This document shows, piece by piece, positions 1 to 7,131 of a DNA stretch of 8,658 nt. The translations under genes were made by a program, and so were the position numbers. The stretch covers positions 409 to 9,066 of the forward strand of contig DPWB01000325.1 of NCBI GenBank assembly GCA_003527885.1, given 5' to 3'. Within the stretch, counting starts at the first letter, position 1; every line of letters starts with the position of its first letter. Under the pieces are notes generated by a model. It saw only the letters and a list, made by a program, of their open reading frames with translations, did no database searches and was not told the origin of the DNA. The stretch is from Candidatus Competibacteraceae bacterium. GTDB taxonomy: Bacteria; Pseudomonadota; Gammaproteobacteria; Competibacterales; Competibacteraceae.

Positions 1-13
1 GTATAAGAGACAG
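1..13 (+). other. Residual Tn5/Nextera transposase mosaic-end adapter
   Basis: The first 13 bases, GTATAAGAGACAG, are identical to the 3' end of the 19-bp Tn5 mosaic end used in tagmentation libraries (AGATGTGTATAAGAGACAG). This is almost certainly untrimmed library adapter and not genomic DNA. It means the window starts at a contig end, that real sequence begins at about base 14, and that the GTG at 14-16 is not a natural start codon. Confidence 0.93.
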
Positions 14-529
14 GTGTTACGGGTGGCGCGGCCCGAAGAAAAAGAAATCGCCATCAACGTTCCCGAGGGGCAGGTCGGCGGGCTACGCTCTGCCAAGACC
101 ATGTGGGTCACCCTGTGGGCGCGACCGGAGTTGCGCCTGCCCGCCGAACTGCGAGAGCTCGCGCCCGCCGCCGACGCCGCGACCCGTACCTACACCGCCC
201 GTATCCGCCTGCGCGCCAGCGATCCGGCGGTGGGCTTGGGGATGACCGCGCGGGTGAGCGTGCAACCGGCGGCGGCCGATGAAACGCTGGTGGTGCCGTT
301 GACGGCGGTGGTGGATCAGGGCGCCGGCCCGGCGGTCTGGGTGGTCACCGACGACAAGGCCCGGCGCCGTCCGGTCGAAATCCGCCAGTATCGCGAGGAC
401 GGCGCGGTGCTGGCCAAGGGGGTGCAGGCCGGTGAACTGGTGGTGACGGTCGGCGCGCACAAACTGGTCGCCGAGCAGCCGGTGCGGCCTATCGTGCAGG
501 AAAATCCAGCGGCGGAAAAACCGCTGTGA
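14..529 (+). CDS. RND efflux periplasmic adaptor subunit (membrane fusion protein), 5'-truncated
   Basis: This is the C-terminal portion (171 residues) of a periplasmic adaptor that links an inner-membrane RND permease to an outer-membrane channel. The visible part begins in the beta-barrel region (EIAINVPEGQVGGL, then VTLWARPEL), continues through the conserved stretch LRELAPAADAATRTY and GMTARVSV, and ends with the membrane-proximal domain (LVVPLTAVVDQG, AVWVVTDD, GELVVTVGAHKLVAEQPV). This order is typical of AcrA/MdtA-like adaptors. The signal peptide or lipobox, the lipoyl halves and the coiled-coil hairpin are missing because the contig starts here; the apparent GTG start directly abuts adapter sequence and is an artefact. 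The stop codon overlaps the GTG start of the permease gene, so the two are translationally coupled parts of one operon. The family call is firm; the substrate cannot be told. Confidence 0.9.
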   Translation: MLRVARPEEKEIAINVPEGQVGGLRSAKTMWVTLWARPELRLPAELRELAPAADAATRTYTARIRLRASDPAVGLGMTARVSVQPAAADETLVVPLTAVVDQGAGPAVWVVTDDKARRRPVEIRQYREDGAVLAKGVQAGELVVTVGAHKLVAEQPVRPIVQENPAAEKPL

Positions 530-3500
530 CCGGGTTTAACCTGTCCGCCTGGGCGATCCGGCACCGCGCGTTGGTCGGATTTTTCATCGCTGCGGTCGCG
601 CTGATGGGCGTGTACGGCTACCAGCGGCTCGGTCAGGCCGACGACCCACCGTTCACGTTCAAGGTGATGGTCGTGCGCGCGTTGTGGCCGGGCGCGACGG
701 CGCTGGAAGTAGAGCAGCAAATCACCGACCGGATCGAGAAGAAGTTGCAGGAAGCGCCTGAAGTCGACCGACTGGTCAGCTATTCCCGACCCGGTGAATC
801 GGTGGTGCTGTTCGTCGCCAAGGACTCCGCCCCGGCCTCGGCGATTCCCAACGTGTTCTATCAGGTCCGCAAGAAAATCGGCGACATTCGCCACACGTTT
901 CCGGCGACTGTGTTGGGTCCCTTCTTCAACGACGAATTCGGCGACGTGTACGGCAATATCTACGCGCTGGTATCGGACGAACTGAGCTACGCCGAACTGA
1001 AAGACTACGCCGACCGGATCAGGGACCCGTTGTTGCGGGTCAAGCAGGTCGCCAAGGTCGATCTGTTCGGCGAACAGGACGAAAAAATCTATATCGAAAT
1101 CGCCAACGCCAAACTCGCCACCCTCGGTCTGGATTTCAATACGGTGCTCCAGGCCTTGGCGCGTCAGAACGCGGTGGCCGGCGCGGGTTTTTTCGAGACG
1201 GCCAGCGACCGGATTTATCTGCGGCCCAGCGGGGCGTTCGACACCGTGGCGGATGTGCGCGAAACCGCGATCCGCGCCGGCGGGCGGGAGTTTCGGATCG
1301 GCGACATCGCGGAGGTCCGTCGCGGCTATGTCGAGCCGCCCGCGCCGCGGGTGCGCTACGGCGGCCAGCGCGCCATCGCCATCGGGGTGGTGATGACCTT
1401 GGGCGGGGATATCATCCAGCTCGGCCAGAACCTGCAAGCCGAGATCGGGCGGCTGCAAGCACAGCTGCCGCTGGGGGTGGATCTGCGCGAAGTGTCCAGC
1501 CAACCGGAGGTGGTGCAACGCTCCATCGGCAACTTCGTCAAGGCCTTGACCGAGGCGGTGCTGATCGTGCTCGCTGTTACCTTCTTCAGTTTGGGGCTGC
1601 GCACCGGCATGGTGGTGGCACTGTCGATCCCGCTGGTGCTGGCGGCGACGTTTCTGCTGATGTGGTGGTTCAATATCGGCTTGCACAAGATTTCGCTCGG
1701 CTCGTTGATCCTGGCGCTGGGCCTGTTGGTGGACGACGCCATCATCGCCGTGGAAATGATGTGGGTGAAGATGGAAGAAGGTTGGGAACGCGCCAGAGCC
1801 GCCGCCTTCGCCTACACCAGCACCGCCGGGCCGATGCTGTCGGGGACGCTAGTCACGGTGGCCGGTTTTCTGCCCATCGCCACCGCGCGCTCCGCGACCG
1901 GCGAATACACGGTGTCGATTTTTCAGGTCAACGCCATCGCGTTGCTGCTGTCTTGGCTGGCGGCGGTGGTGGTGATTCCCTGGCTCGGCTACCAAATCCT
2001 GCCCGACCCCCGCGCGCCGCACAAGCTGAGATGGGCCACCCGGTGGATGCGCCGCGCGCGCCACCGGCCGGCCGAAGCCGCGGTGTCGGGCGTTCACAGC
2101 GAGTACGAGGTCTACCACACTCCGTTCTATCGCCGCTTCCGCCGCATCGTGGAAATGTGCGTGCGACACCGCTGGTGGGTCATCGCCATCACTGTCGCCG
2201 GGTTTGCTATTGCCATCGCGGGTTTCGGCAAGGTCCAGCAGCAGTTTTTCCCGGCGTCGACCCGGCTGGAGTTGATGGTGGATTTGCGCTTGCCGGAAGG
2301 CTCCTCGCTCAAGGCCGTGGAGGCCGAAGTCCAGAAACTGGAAGGCGTCCTGCAAAATGAAGCGGGCATCGCCAATTTCGTGGCCTATGTCGGCTGGGGC
2401 GCGCCGCGCTATTACCTGGGCTTGGACCAGCAACTGCCGGCCGCCAACCAGGCCCAGTTCGTGATCCTGGCCGATAGCGTCGAGGCGCGCGAGGCGTTGC
2501 GGACCCGGCTCATCCGACTGTTCGAGGCGGATTTCCCCGGCTTGCGCGCCAACATCACCCGCGTCGAGAACGGCCCGCCGGTCGGTTTCCCCGTACAGTT
2601 TCGGGTGTCGGGGCCGGATTTGCCAGCGTTGCGGGCGGTGGCCGACGAAGTGGCCGGGGTCATGCGGAGCAACCCGCAGCTGAGCAACGTGCAATTCGAC
2701 TGGGACGAGCAGTCCAAGATCGTCGGCGTCGAGATCGACCAGAACAAAGCCCGCTTGCTGGGTTTGAACAGTCAGGACGTGGCCCAGGCTCTCAATATGG
2801 CGTTGAACGGCCTTGCGGTCACCGCCTACCGCGAGCGCGATAAAACCATCGAAGTGGTATTGCGGGCGGACTTGCCGGCGCGGACGCAACTGGCGTTGCT
2901 CGGCGAGCTGACGATCCCGACGGCGAGCGGCAAAAGCGTGCCGCTGGCGCAGGTCGGACGGGTTCGCTACGGCTTCGAGCCGGGGGTGGTCTGGCGGCGC
3001 GACCGCCTGCCGACCATCACGGTGCGGGCCAACGTCTACGGCAACATTCAGCCGGCCACGGTGACCGCGCAAATCGAGCCGCTGCTGGCGCCGATCCGCG
3101 CCAAGCTGCCGGCAGGTTTTCGGCTGGAAACCGGCGGTACGGTGGAGGAATCCGCCAAAGGCCAAAGTTCGGTCGCGGCCGGCGTCCCCTTGTTCGTGCT
3201 GGTGGTGCTGACCATCCTGATGGTCCAGTTGCAAAATATTTCACGGGTGATCATGGTCTTGCTGACCGCGCCGTTGGGCCTGATCGGCGTGACGCTATCC
3301 TTGCTGCTGTTCGGCCAGCCCTTCGGTTTCGTGGCGATGCTCGGCACCATCGCCCTGTTTGGCATGATCATGCGCAACTCGGTGATCCTGGTCGACCAAA
3401 TCCAACAGGATATCGCCGCCGGCCGCAGCGAGTGGGAGGCGGTCATCGAATCCACCGTGCGCCGCTTCCGGCCGATCGTGCTGACGGCGGCGGCGGCGGT

Positions 3501-3675
3501 GCTGGCGATGGTGCCGCTGTCGCGCAATTCCTTCTTCGGGCCGATGGCGGTGGCGATCATGGGCGGGTTGATCGTCGCGACCTTGTTGACGCTGCTGTTT
3601 TTGCCCGCGCTGTATGCGGCGTGGTATCGGGTGCGACCGGCAGAGACCGTTTCGACCGTTTCCGTACCCGCCTGA
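526..3675 (+). CDS. Efflux RND transporter permease subunit (AcrB/HAE1-like superfamily)
   Basis: A complete 1049-residue inner-membrane proton-driven pump, of usual length for the family (about 1020-1070). It has the RND duplication: TM1 at about 13-32, a large periplasmic loop with the DPPF and WPGAT motifs (40-57), TM2-TM6 at about 335-493, TM7 at about 548-568, a second periplasmic loop, and TM8-TM12 at about 886-1035. TM4 carries the proton-relay pair D403-D404 in GLLVDDAIIAVE. In TM10 the position of AcrB Lys940 is arginine (R950 in GMIMRNSVILVDQ), which I believe recurs in a subgroup of these permeases. It starts with GTG at 526, overlapping the adaptor stop by four bases; GGCGGA about 9 bases upstream is a weak ribosome-binding site. 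No in-frame break is seen. It should export hydrophobic or amphiphilic compounds with the adaptor and a TolC-like channel encoded elsewhere. The exact substrate is unknown. Confidence 0.95.
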   Translation: MTGFNLSAWAIRHRALVGFFIAAVALMGVYGYQRLGQADDPPFTFKVMVVRALWPGATALEVEQQITDRIEKKLQEAPEVDRLVSYSRPGESVVLFVAKDSAPASAIPNVFYQVRKKIGDIRHTFPATVLGPFFNDEFGDVYGNIYALVSDELSYAELKDYADRIRDPLLRVKQVAKVDLFGEQDEKIYIEIANAKLATLGLDFNTVLQALARQNAVAGAGFFETASDRIYLRPSGAFDTVADVRETAIRAGGREFRIGDIAEVRRGYVEPPAPRVRYGGQRAIAIGVVMTLGGDIIQLGQNLQAEIGRLQAQLPLGVDLREVSSQPEVVQRSIGNFVKALTEAVLIVLAVTFFSLGLRTGMVVALSIPLVLAATFLLMWWFNIGLHKISLGSLILALGLLVDDAIIAVEMMWVKMEEGWERARAAAFAYTSTAGPMLSGTLVTVAGFLPIATARSATGEYTVSIFQVNAIALLLSWLAAVVVIPWLGYQILPDPRAPHKLRWATRWMRRARHRPAEAAVSGVHSEYEVYHTPFYRRFRRIVEMCVRHRWWVIAITVAGFAIAIAGFGKVQQQFFPASTRLELMVDLRLPEGSSLKAVEAEVQKLEGVLQNEAGIANFVAYVGWGAPRYYLGLDQQLPAANQAQFVILADSVEAREALRTRLIRLFEADFPGLRANITRVENGPPVGFPVQFRVSGPDLPALRAVADEVAGVMRSNPQLSNVQFDWDEQSKIVGVEIDQNKARLLGLNSQDVAQALNMALNGLAVTAYRERDKTIEVVLRADLPARTQLALLGELTIPTASGKSVPLAQVGRVRYGFEPGVVWRRDRLPTITVRANVYGNIQPATVTAQIEPLLAPIRAKLPAGFRLETGGTVEESAKGQSSVAAGVPLFVLVVLTILMVQLQNISRVIMVLLTAPLGLIGVTLSLLLFGQPFGFVAMLGTIALFGMIMRNSVILVDQIQQDIAAGRSEWEAVIESTVRRFRPIVLTAAAAVLAMVPLSRNSFFGPMAVAIMGGLIVATLLTLLFLPALYAAWYRVRPAETVSTVSVPA

Positions 3676-3703
3676 TGCGTTTGCCGAGTCCACCTTCCTC
3701 AAT

Positions 3704-3708
3704 AGGCG
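3704..3708 (+). promoter_or_regulatory. Candidate ribosome-binding site that bears on the start of the hydrolase gene
   Basis: AGGCG lies immediately in front of the ATG at 3709, too close to serve it, but 9 bases in front of a second in-frame ATG at 3718. This favours initiation at 3718 (381 residues, starting MPTLTS) over 3709 (384 residues, starting MSPMPT). The difference is three residues and does not touch any domain. Confidence 0.4.
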
Positions 3709-4863
3709 ATGTCGCCCATGCCGACGCTGACCTCTCGAATTGAATTGCCATCCTCCGCGCCCGGCACCCGAAGGGTCTTGCTGGCCCACCGTTACGGCGC
3801 ACCCGGCGCGCGGCCCAAGGCGTATTTTCAGGCCGCCCTCCACGCCGACGAGATTCCGGGGTTGCTGGTGGCGCACCACCTGTTGCAAGGGTTGGAACAG
3901 GCCCAGGCGGAAGGCCGGCTTATCGGTGAGGTGGTGGTGGTTCCGGCCGCCAATCCCATCGGGCTGGGACAGCATCTGAACGGCCGGCTGTTGGGGCGCT
4001 TCGATTTCGAGAGCACCGGCAACTTCAACCGCGGTTTTCCCGATTTGGCGGCGGTCGCGGTCGAGCGGTTGCGCGGCGGTCTGAGCGACGATCCGGCGAC
4101 CAATGTCAACCGGATTCGGGAGACCTTGCGGGCGGTGCTGGCGGGACAGAAGGCGCTCCGGGAATCGGCCGCGCTGAAGCTGGCGTTGCTAAGTTTGGCC
4201 ATCGACGCCGATTACGTGTTCGATTTGCACTGCGATAGCGAATCGCTGCTGCACCTGTACGCCGCGCGCCAGCATTCGGATGAGGCGCGAATCCTGGGTG
4301 CGGAACTGGGCGCGGCGGCGATTCTGCTGGAAGACGACCCGGGCGGCAATCCCTTCGATGAAGCGTGCGCCGGACCGTGGTGGAAGCTGCGGGCGGCGCT
4401 GGCGGAGGAGGGACCGGTTCCGCTGGCCTGCTTCGCGACCACGGTCGAATTGCGCGGTCAGGCGGACGTGCGGGATGACTATGCCGCCGCCGACGCGGCG
4501 GCGTTGCTGCGGTTCCTGCGACGGCGCGGCGTCGTTGCCGGCGAGCCGGGGCCGTTGCCGGAACCCTGTTGCGAACCGACGCCGCTAGAGGGAGTCGATG
4601 TGCTGACCGCTCCAGCCGCTGGCGTGCTGGTTTATCGCGCGGGGTTGGGCGAGCGCATCACGGCGGGCGAGGTGGTGGCGGAGGTGGTCGATCCGTTGGG
4701 GGAACCGTTGGGTGCGGCCCGCCCGGAGGTCCGCGCCGGGACTGACGGCCTGCTATTTGCCCGCATGAGCGAGCGTTTGGTGCGGCCGGGGCAGAAGTTT
4801 TGCAAGATCGCCGGACGGGAACCGCTGGACTACCGACAGGCGGGTAAGCTGCTGGAAGATTGA
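3709..4863 (+). CDS. Succinylglutamate desuccinylase/aspartoacylase family zinc hydrolase
   Basis: A 384-residue protein of the AstE/AspA branch of the M14 metallocarboxypeptidase fold, predicted to cleave an N-acyl amino acid or similar amide in the cytoplasm; no signal peptide is seen. Zinc-ligand motifs are visible: H45 and E48 in ALHADEIPG (the usual HGxE reads HADE here) and H174 in FDLHCDSE. E247 in ATTVELRG fits the general-base glutamate, and NFNRGFPD (105-112) matches the family's substrate-binding Asn-Arg motif. Residues about 293-369 form a separate C-terminal domain with two halves (APAAGVLVYRAGLGERITAGE and AGTDGLLFARMSERLVRPGQ) resembling a lipoyl-like beta sandwich, known in COG3608 members. 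It lies 33 bases after the permease stop, so co-transcription is possible, but no arginine-catabolism (ast) neighbours are present and AstE itself is unlikely. A start at 3718 is an alternative. The specific substrate cannot be inferred. Confidence 0.88.
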   Translation: MSPMPTLTSRIELPSSAPGTRRVLLAHRYGAPGARPKAYFQAALHADEIPGLLVAHHLLQGLEQAQAEGRLIGEVVVVPAANPIGLGQHLNGRLLGRFDFESTGNFNRGFPDLAAVAVERLRGGLSDDPATNVNRIRETLRAVLAGQKALRESAALKLALLSLAIDADYVFDLHCDSESLLHLYAARQHSDEARILGAELGAAAILLEDDPGGNPFDEACAGPWWKLRAALAEEGPVPLACFATTVELRGQADVRDDYAAADAAALLRFLRRRGVVAGEPGPLPEPCCEPTPLEGVDVLTAPAAGVLVYRAGLGERITAGEVVAEVVDPLGEPLGAARPEVRAGTDGLLFARMSERLVRPGQKFCKIAGREPLDYRQAGKLLED

Positions 4864-4941
4864 ACGGCAGCGCGAACGAAGCCGTCGCCGCTGTTTGTCA
4901 TCGAGAGTTATTATCATCGGTCCTGTCCCTAAAACAACTAT

Positions 4942-4945
4942 AGGT
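4942..4945 (+). promoter_or_regulatory. Ribosome-binding site of the small membrane protein gene
   Basis: AGGT, within TATAGGTAAACG, sits 8 bases before the ATG at 4954, a good spacing that supports this start for the 80-residue protein. Confidence 0.45.
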
Positions 4946-4953
4946 AAACGACA

Positions 4954-5196
4954 ATGAGTTTGATCGGGTTTTTGTTGATCGGTCTGGTGGCGGGTTGGCT
5001 GGCGTCGACCTTCATGCGCGGCGGCAGCCTGGGCTTGGTCGGCAATCTGGCGGTCGGCGTGGTGGGCGCTTTTATCGGTGGGTTGCTATTTCGGCTGCTA
5101 GGTCTCGCTGCCGTAGGCATGATCGGCCAACTCATTACCGCCACGGTCGGCGCTGTGGTGCTGTTGTATTTAGTGCGGCTATTCAAGCAGGCCTGA
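4954..5196 (+). CDS. GlsB/YeaQ/YmgE family small membrane protein (transglycosylase-associated protein)
   Basis: An 80-residue, very hydrophobic protein of the usual size for this family (about 80-90). It shows three membrane segments: residues about 2-19 (IGFLLIGLVAGWLAS), 27-50 (LGLVGNLAVGVVGAFIGG) and 55-76 (GMIGQLITATVGAVVLLYLV). The glycine-rich pattern GLVAGWLAS, GNLAVGVVGAFIGG and ITATVGAVVLL is diagnostic of the family, which is linked to general and envelope stress responses in several bacteria; its molecular function is not settled, and the older name 'transglycosylase-associated' is weakly founded. It is preceded by a 90-base gap and a decent ribosome-binding site. It is followed 27 bases later by the antiporter gene, with which it probably shares a transcript. 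Confidence 0.9.
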   Translation: MSLIGFLLIGLVAGWLASTFMRGGSLGLVGNLAVGVVGAFIGGLLFRLLGLAAVGMIGQLITATVGAVVLLYLVRLFKQA

Positions 5197-5223
5197 GAAC
5201 TCCAGCGCGAAGTTTTACCGGCA

Positions 5224-6822
5224 ATGGACGCGCTTTGGCTGGCGCTCGCTTTTCTGTTGGGCCTGCTGGTCCGGCATTTGGGGTTGCCGGCGCTGGTCGG
5301 CTATCTGGTGGCCGGGTTCGTGTTGAACGCCCTGGGCCAGCGGAGCAGTGAATTACTCGATCATATCGCCCATGCCGGCGTGTTGTTGCTGCTGTTCAGC
5401 GTCGGGCTCAAGCTGCGCTTGAAAAGCCTGATCCGCCCGGATGTTTGGGGCGGCGGCGGGTTGCATCTGCTCGCCATCACCCCGTTGCTGGGCGCGGGGC
5501 TGTGGGCGGGAACCGCTTTGCCGTTGGGGCTGGCGCTGTTGCTGGCGGCCACCTTGGGTTTTTCCAGCACGGTGCTGGCCGCCAAGGCCTTGGAGGAAAA
5601 GGCCGAGCTACGGGCCTTTCACGGCCGGCTGGCCATCGGCATCTTGATCATTCAGGATTTGGTGGCCTTGGCGTTGATGGCCCTGGCGGGCGCGGCGACG
5701 CCGACGCCGTGGGCCTTGCTGGCGCTGGGGTTGCCCCTCTTGCAACCCGTCGTCAGGAAGGTGCTGGACTGGAGCGGCCACGATGAATTGCAGGTATTGT
5801 ACGGATTGGCGTTGGCGCTGGTGGTCGGCGGGCTGGGTTTCGAGCGGATCGGGCTGAGTTCGGAGCTGGGGGCGCTGCTACTGGGCGTGCTGCTGGCCGG
5901 CCACCCCCGCGCGATGGAATTATCCCGGTCGCTGTGGTCGCTCAAAGAGGTGTTGCTGGTCGGGTTTTTCCTGCAGATCGGCCTACTCGGCTGGCCGAAC
6001 CCGGCTATCGTGGGCGGTGCGGTGCTGTTGACCCTGCTGTTACCGCTCAAGGCCATGCTATTGTTTTTCATTCTGATCGGCTTCCGGTTGCGCGCCCGCA
6101 CCGCGTTTCTGACCGCGCTGGCGCTGGCCAGTTATAGTGAGTTTGCCCTGATCGTGGTCAAGTTCATGGTCGGCAACGGCCAGTTGGGAGCCGATTGGCT
6201 GGTGCTGCTGGCGTTGACCGTAGCGCTGTCTTTCGTGGTGGCCGCGCCGCTGAACCGCTTCGCCCACGATCTGTACGAGCGCTTGGAAGCGCGGTTGGTC
6301 CGCTTCGAGCGATCGGAACGCCATCCCGACGAACAGCCGGTCTCGTTGGGCAAGACCCAAATCCTGATTTTAGGGATGGGCCATGCGGGGACCGCCGCTT
6401 ACGATTTCCTGAAAAAACGCCAAAGCGTTGCCGGCGGCCAGAAGGTGCGGCTGGTGTCGGGCATCGATTCGGATTTGGTCAAGGTCGAACGGCACATCCA
6501 CGAGGGACGGCGGGTGGTGTATGCCGATGCCGAAGACCCCGGCTTCTGGCATCGCTTGCACCTGGAGGGGCTCAAGGCGGTGATTCTGGCCATGCCGGAC
6601 CGGGAAGCGAAGCGCATCGCCACCGAGCAACTGCGGCGGCACGGTTTCAAGGGCTTGATCGGGGCGATCAGCAGTTACCCCGAAGAGGAGAAGGCCCTGA
6701 AGGCGGCGGGCGCGGATATGACGTTCCTGGCCTTCAACGAGGTCGGCGTCGGCTTGGCCGAGCACGTTTGGGAAGCGTTGGAAAAGCGGGCCAGCCCACC
6801 CGCTGAAAGCCCTCCGGTTTAA
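5224..6822 (+). CDS. CPA2/Kef-type cation:proton antiporter with C-terminal NAD-binding (RCK/TrkA-N) domain
   Basis: A 532-residue inner-membrane protein. Residues about 1-345 hold a Na+/H+-exchanger fold of roughly 10-12 segments, with LPALVGYLVAGFVL (21-34), LLLFSVGLKL (55-64), FSSTVLAAKAL (113-123) and the Gln-Asp pair Q144-D145 in LIIQDLVALAL, which corresponds to the ion-binding site of KefC-type proteins. After a charged linker (about 346-375) comes a Rossmann domain: ILILGMGHAGTAAY (380-393) with the GxGxxG loop, acidic residues near the end of strand 2 (D415, D417), then AVILAMPDREAK (452-463). The protein ends soon after, so no RCK_C domain is present. It probably exchanges K+ or Na+ for protons under nucleotide or redox control. 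The ATG at 5224 is the first start after an in-frame stop at 5194; its ribosome-binding site is weak (GAAG at 5209), as expected for a gene coupled to its upstream neighbour. Ion specificity is not determinable; a ybaL/kefB-like label would be a guess. Confidence 0.9.
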   Translation: MDALWLALAFLLGLLVRHLGLPALVGYLVAGFVLNALGQRSSELLDHIAHAGVLLLLFSVGLKLRLKSLIRPDVWGGGGLHLLAITPLLGAGLWAGTALPLGLALLLAATLGFSSTVLAAKALEEKAELRAFHGRLAIGILIIQDLVALALMALAGAATPTPWALLALGLPLLQPVVRKVLDWSGHDELQVLYGLALALVVGGLGFERIGLSSELGALLLGVLLAGHPRAMELSRSLWSLKEVLLVGFFLQIGLLGWPNPAIVGGAVLLTLLLPLKAMLLFFILIGFRLRARTAFLTALALASYSEFALIVVKFMVGNGQLGADWLVLLALTVALSFVVAAPLNRFAHDLYERLEARLVRFERSERHPDEQPVSLGKTQILILGMGHAGTAAYDFLKKRQSVAGGQKVRLVSGIDSDLVKVERHIHEGRRVVYADAEDPGFWHRLHLEGLKAVILAMPDREAKRIATEQLRRHGFKGLIGAISSYPEEEKALKAAGADMTFLAFNEVGVGLAEHVWEALEKRASPPAESPPV

Positions 6823-6851
6823 CGCCCGTCCACGCGGCGGCTTTCTCGGAT

Positions 6852-6871
6852 CCGGCAGCGCGCCGTGCCGG
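6852..6871 (+). terminator. Candidate terminator hairpin downstream of the antiporter gene
   Basis: A perfect 6-bp GC-rich stem, CCGGCA (6852-6857) with TGCCGG (6866-6871), and an 8-base loop lie 29 bases after the antiporter stop. The following bases (GGCGTTTCCGTT) have only a short T run, so intrinsic termination would be modest. The position between two genes with different-looking content supports a terminator role. Confidence 0.4.
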
Positions 6872-6925
6872 GGCGTTTCCGTTGGCCCTTATGAGAACTC
6901 GCTGAAACAATTGCAACAAAGCTCG

Positions 6926-6941
6926 GCGATTTGGAAATCGC
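6926..6941. repeat. Near-perfect 16-bp dyad (inverted repeat)
   Basis: GCGATTT (6926-6932) is followed by GG and its exact complement AAATCGC (6935-6941). The 7-bp arms with a 2-base centre look like a dimeric-regulator operator more than a terminator, because the loop is too short for an RNA hairpin without opening pairs. A third copy of the half-site, GCGATTT, is at 7022-7028. Both are upstream of the gene at 7132. Function is inferred only. Confidence 0.45.
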
Positions 6942-7131
6942 ACTGAAACTTCGCCGGCCCAGACTTAACAACAGAGCACCCTTCCATCCAAACGGTCAAG
7001 GCTTAATACCGCTGGAAGAAGGCGATTTCAGCGATCCGTCTGGCCTTGCCGGTCTGTCTATCCATTTGGACATTCGCTGTTGAACCCGTGTCCGCGTTAG
7101 CGATCACCGATCCCATTCTAGAGAAAATCCC

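Larger units (their letters stand above)
6823..7131. other. 309-base intergenic region
   Basis: No credible gene lies here. The region holds the terminator-like hairpin at 6852-6871, the dyad at 6926-6941 and an AT-richer patch at about 6890-7010. I looked for a sigma70 promoter: TTGCAA (6911), TTGGAC (7066) and TTGAAC (7080) are -35-like, but none has a convincing -10 at 16-18 bases. The promoter of the downstream gene is presumably here but I cannot place it. Confidence 0.5.

Noticed and set aside
316..1686. Long minus-strand open frame opposite the adaptor and permease genes
   Set aside because: The protein is His/Gln/Arg-rich with no motif and lies opposite clear RND coding sequence; it is a shadow frame.
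1849..3234. 461-residue minus-strand open frame opposite the permease
   Set aside because: Same low-complexity His/Arg/Asp-rich composition as other antisense frames; the plus-strand permease is unmistakable.
4864..4895. Possible terminator hairpin after the hydrolase gene (CAGCG pairing with CGCTG followed by TTT)
   Set aside because: The stem is only 5 bp with a 16-base loop and the T run is three bases; too weak to call.
4885..4953. Promoter in front of the GlsB-like gene (TTGTCA, TATTAT and TATAGG elements)
   Set aside because: The -35-like and -10-like hexamers do not occur at 15-19 base spacing in any combination I tried, so no promoter can be placed.
6900..7033. CTGAAAC direct repeats (6902, 6943) and an inverted CGCTGAAA/TTTCAGCG pair (6900, 7026)
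   Set aside because: The matches are 7-8 bases with irregular spacing; chance is sufficient.
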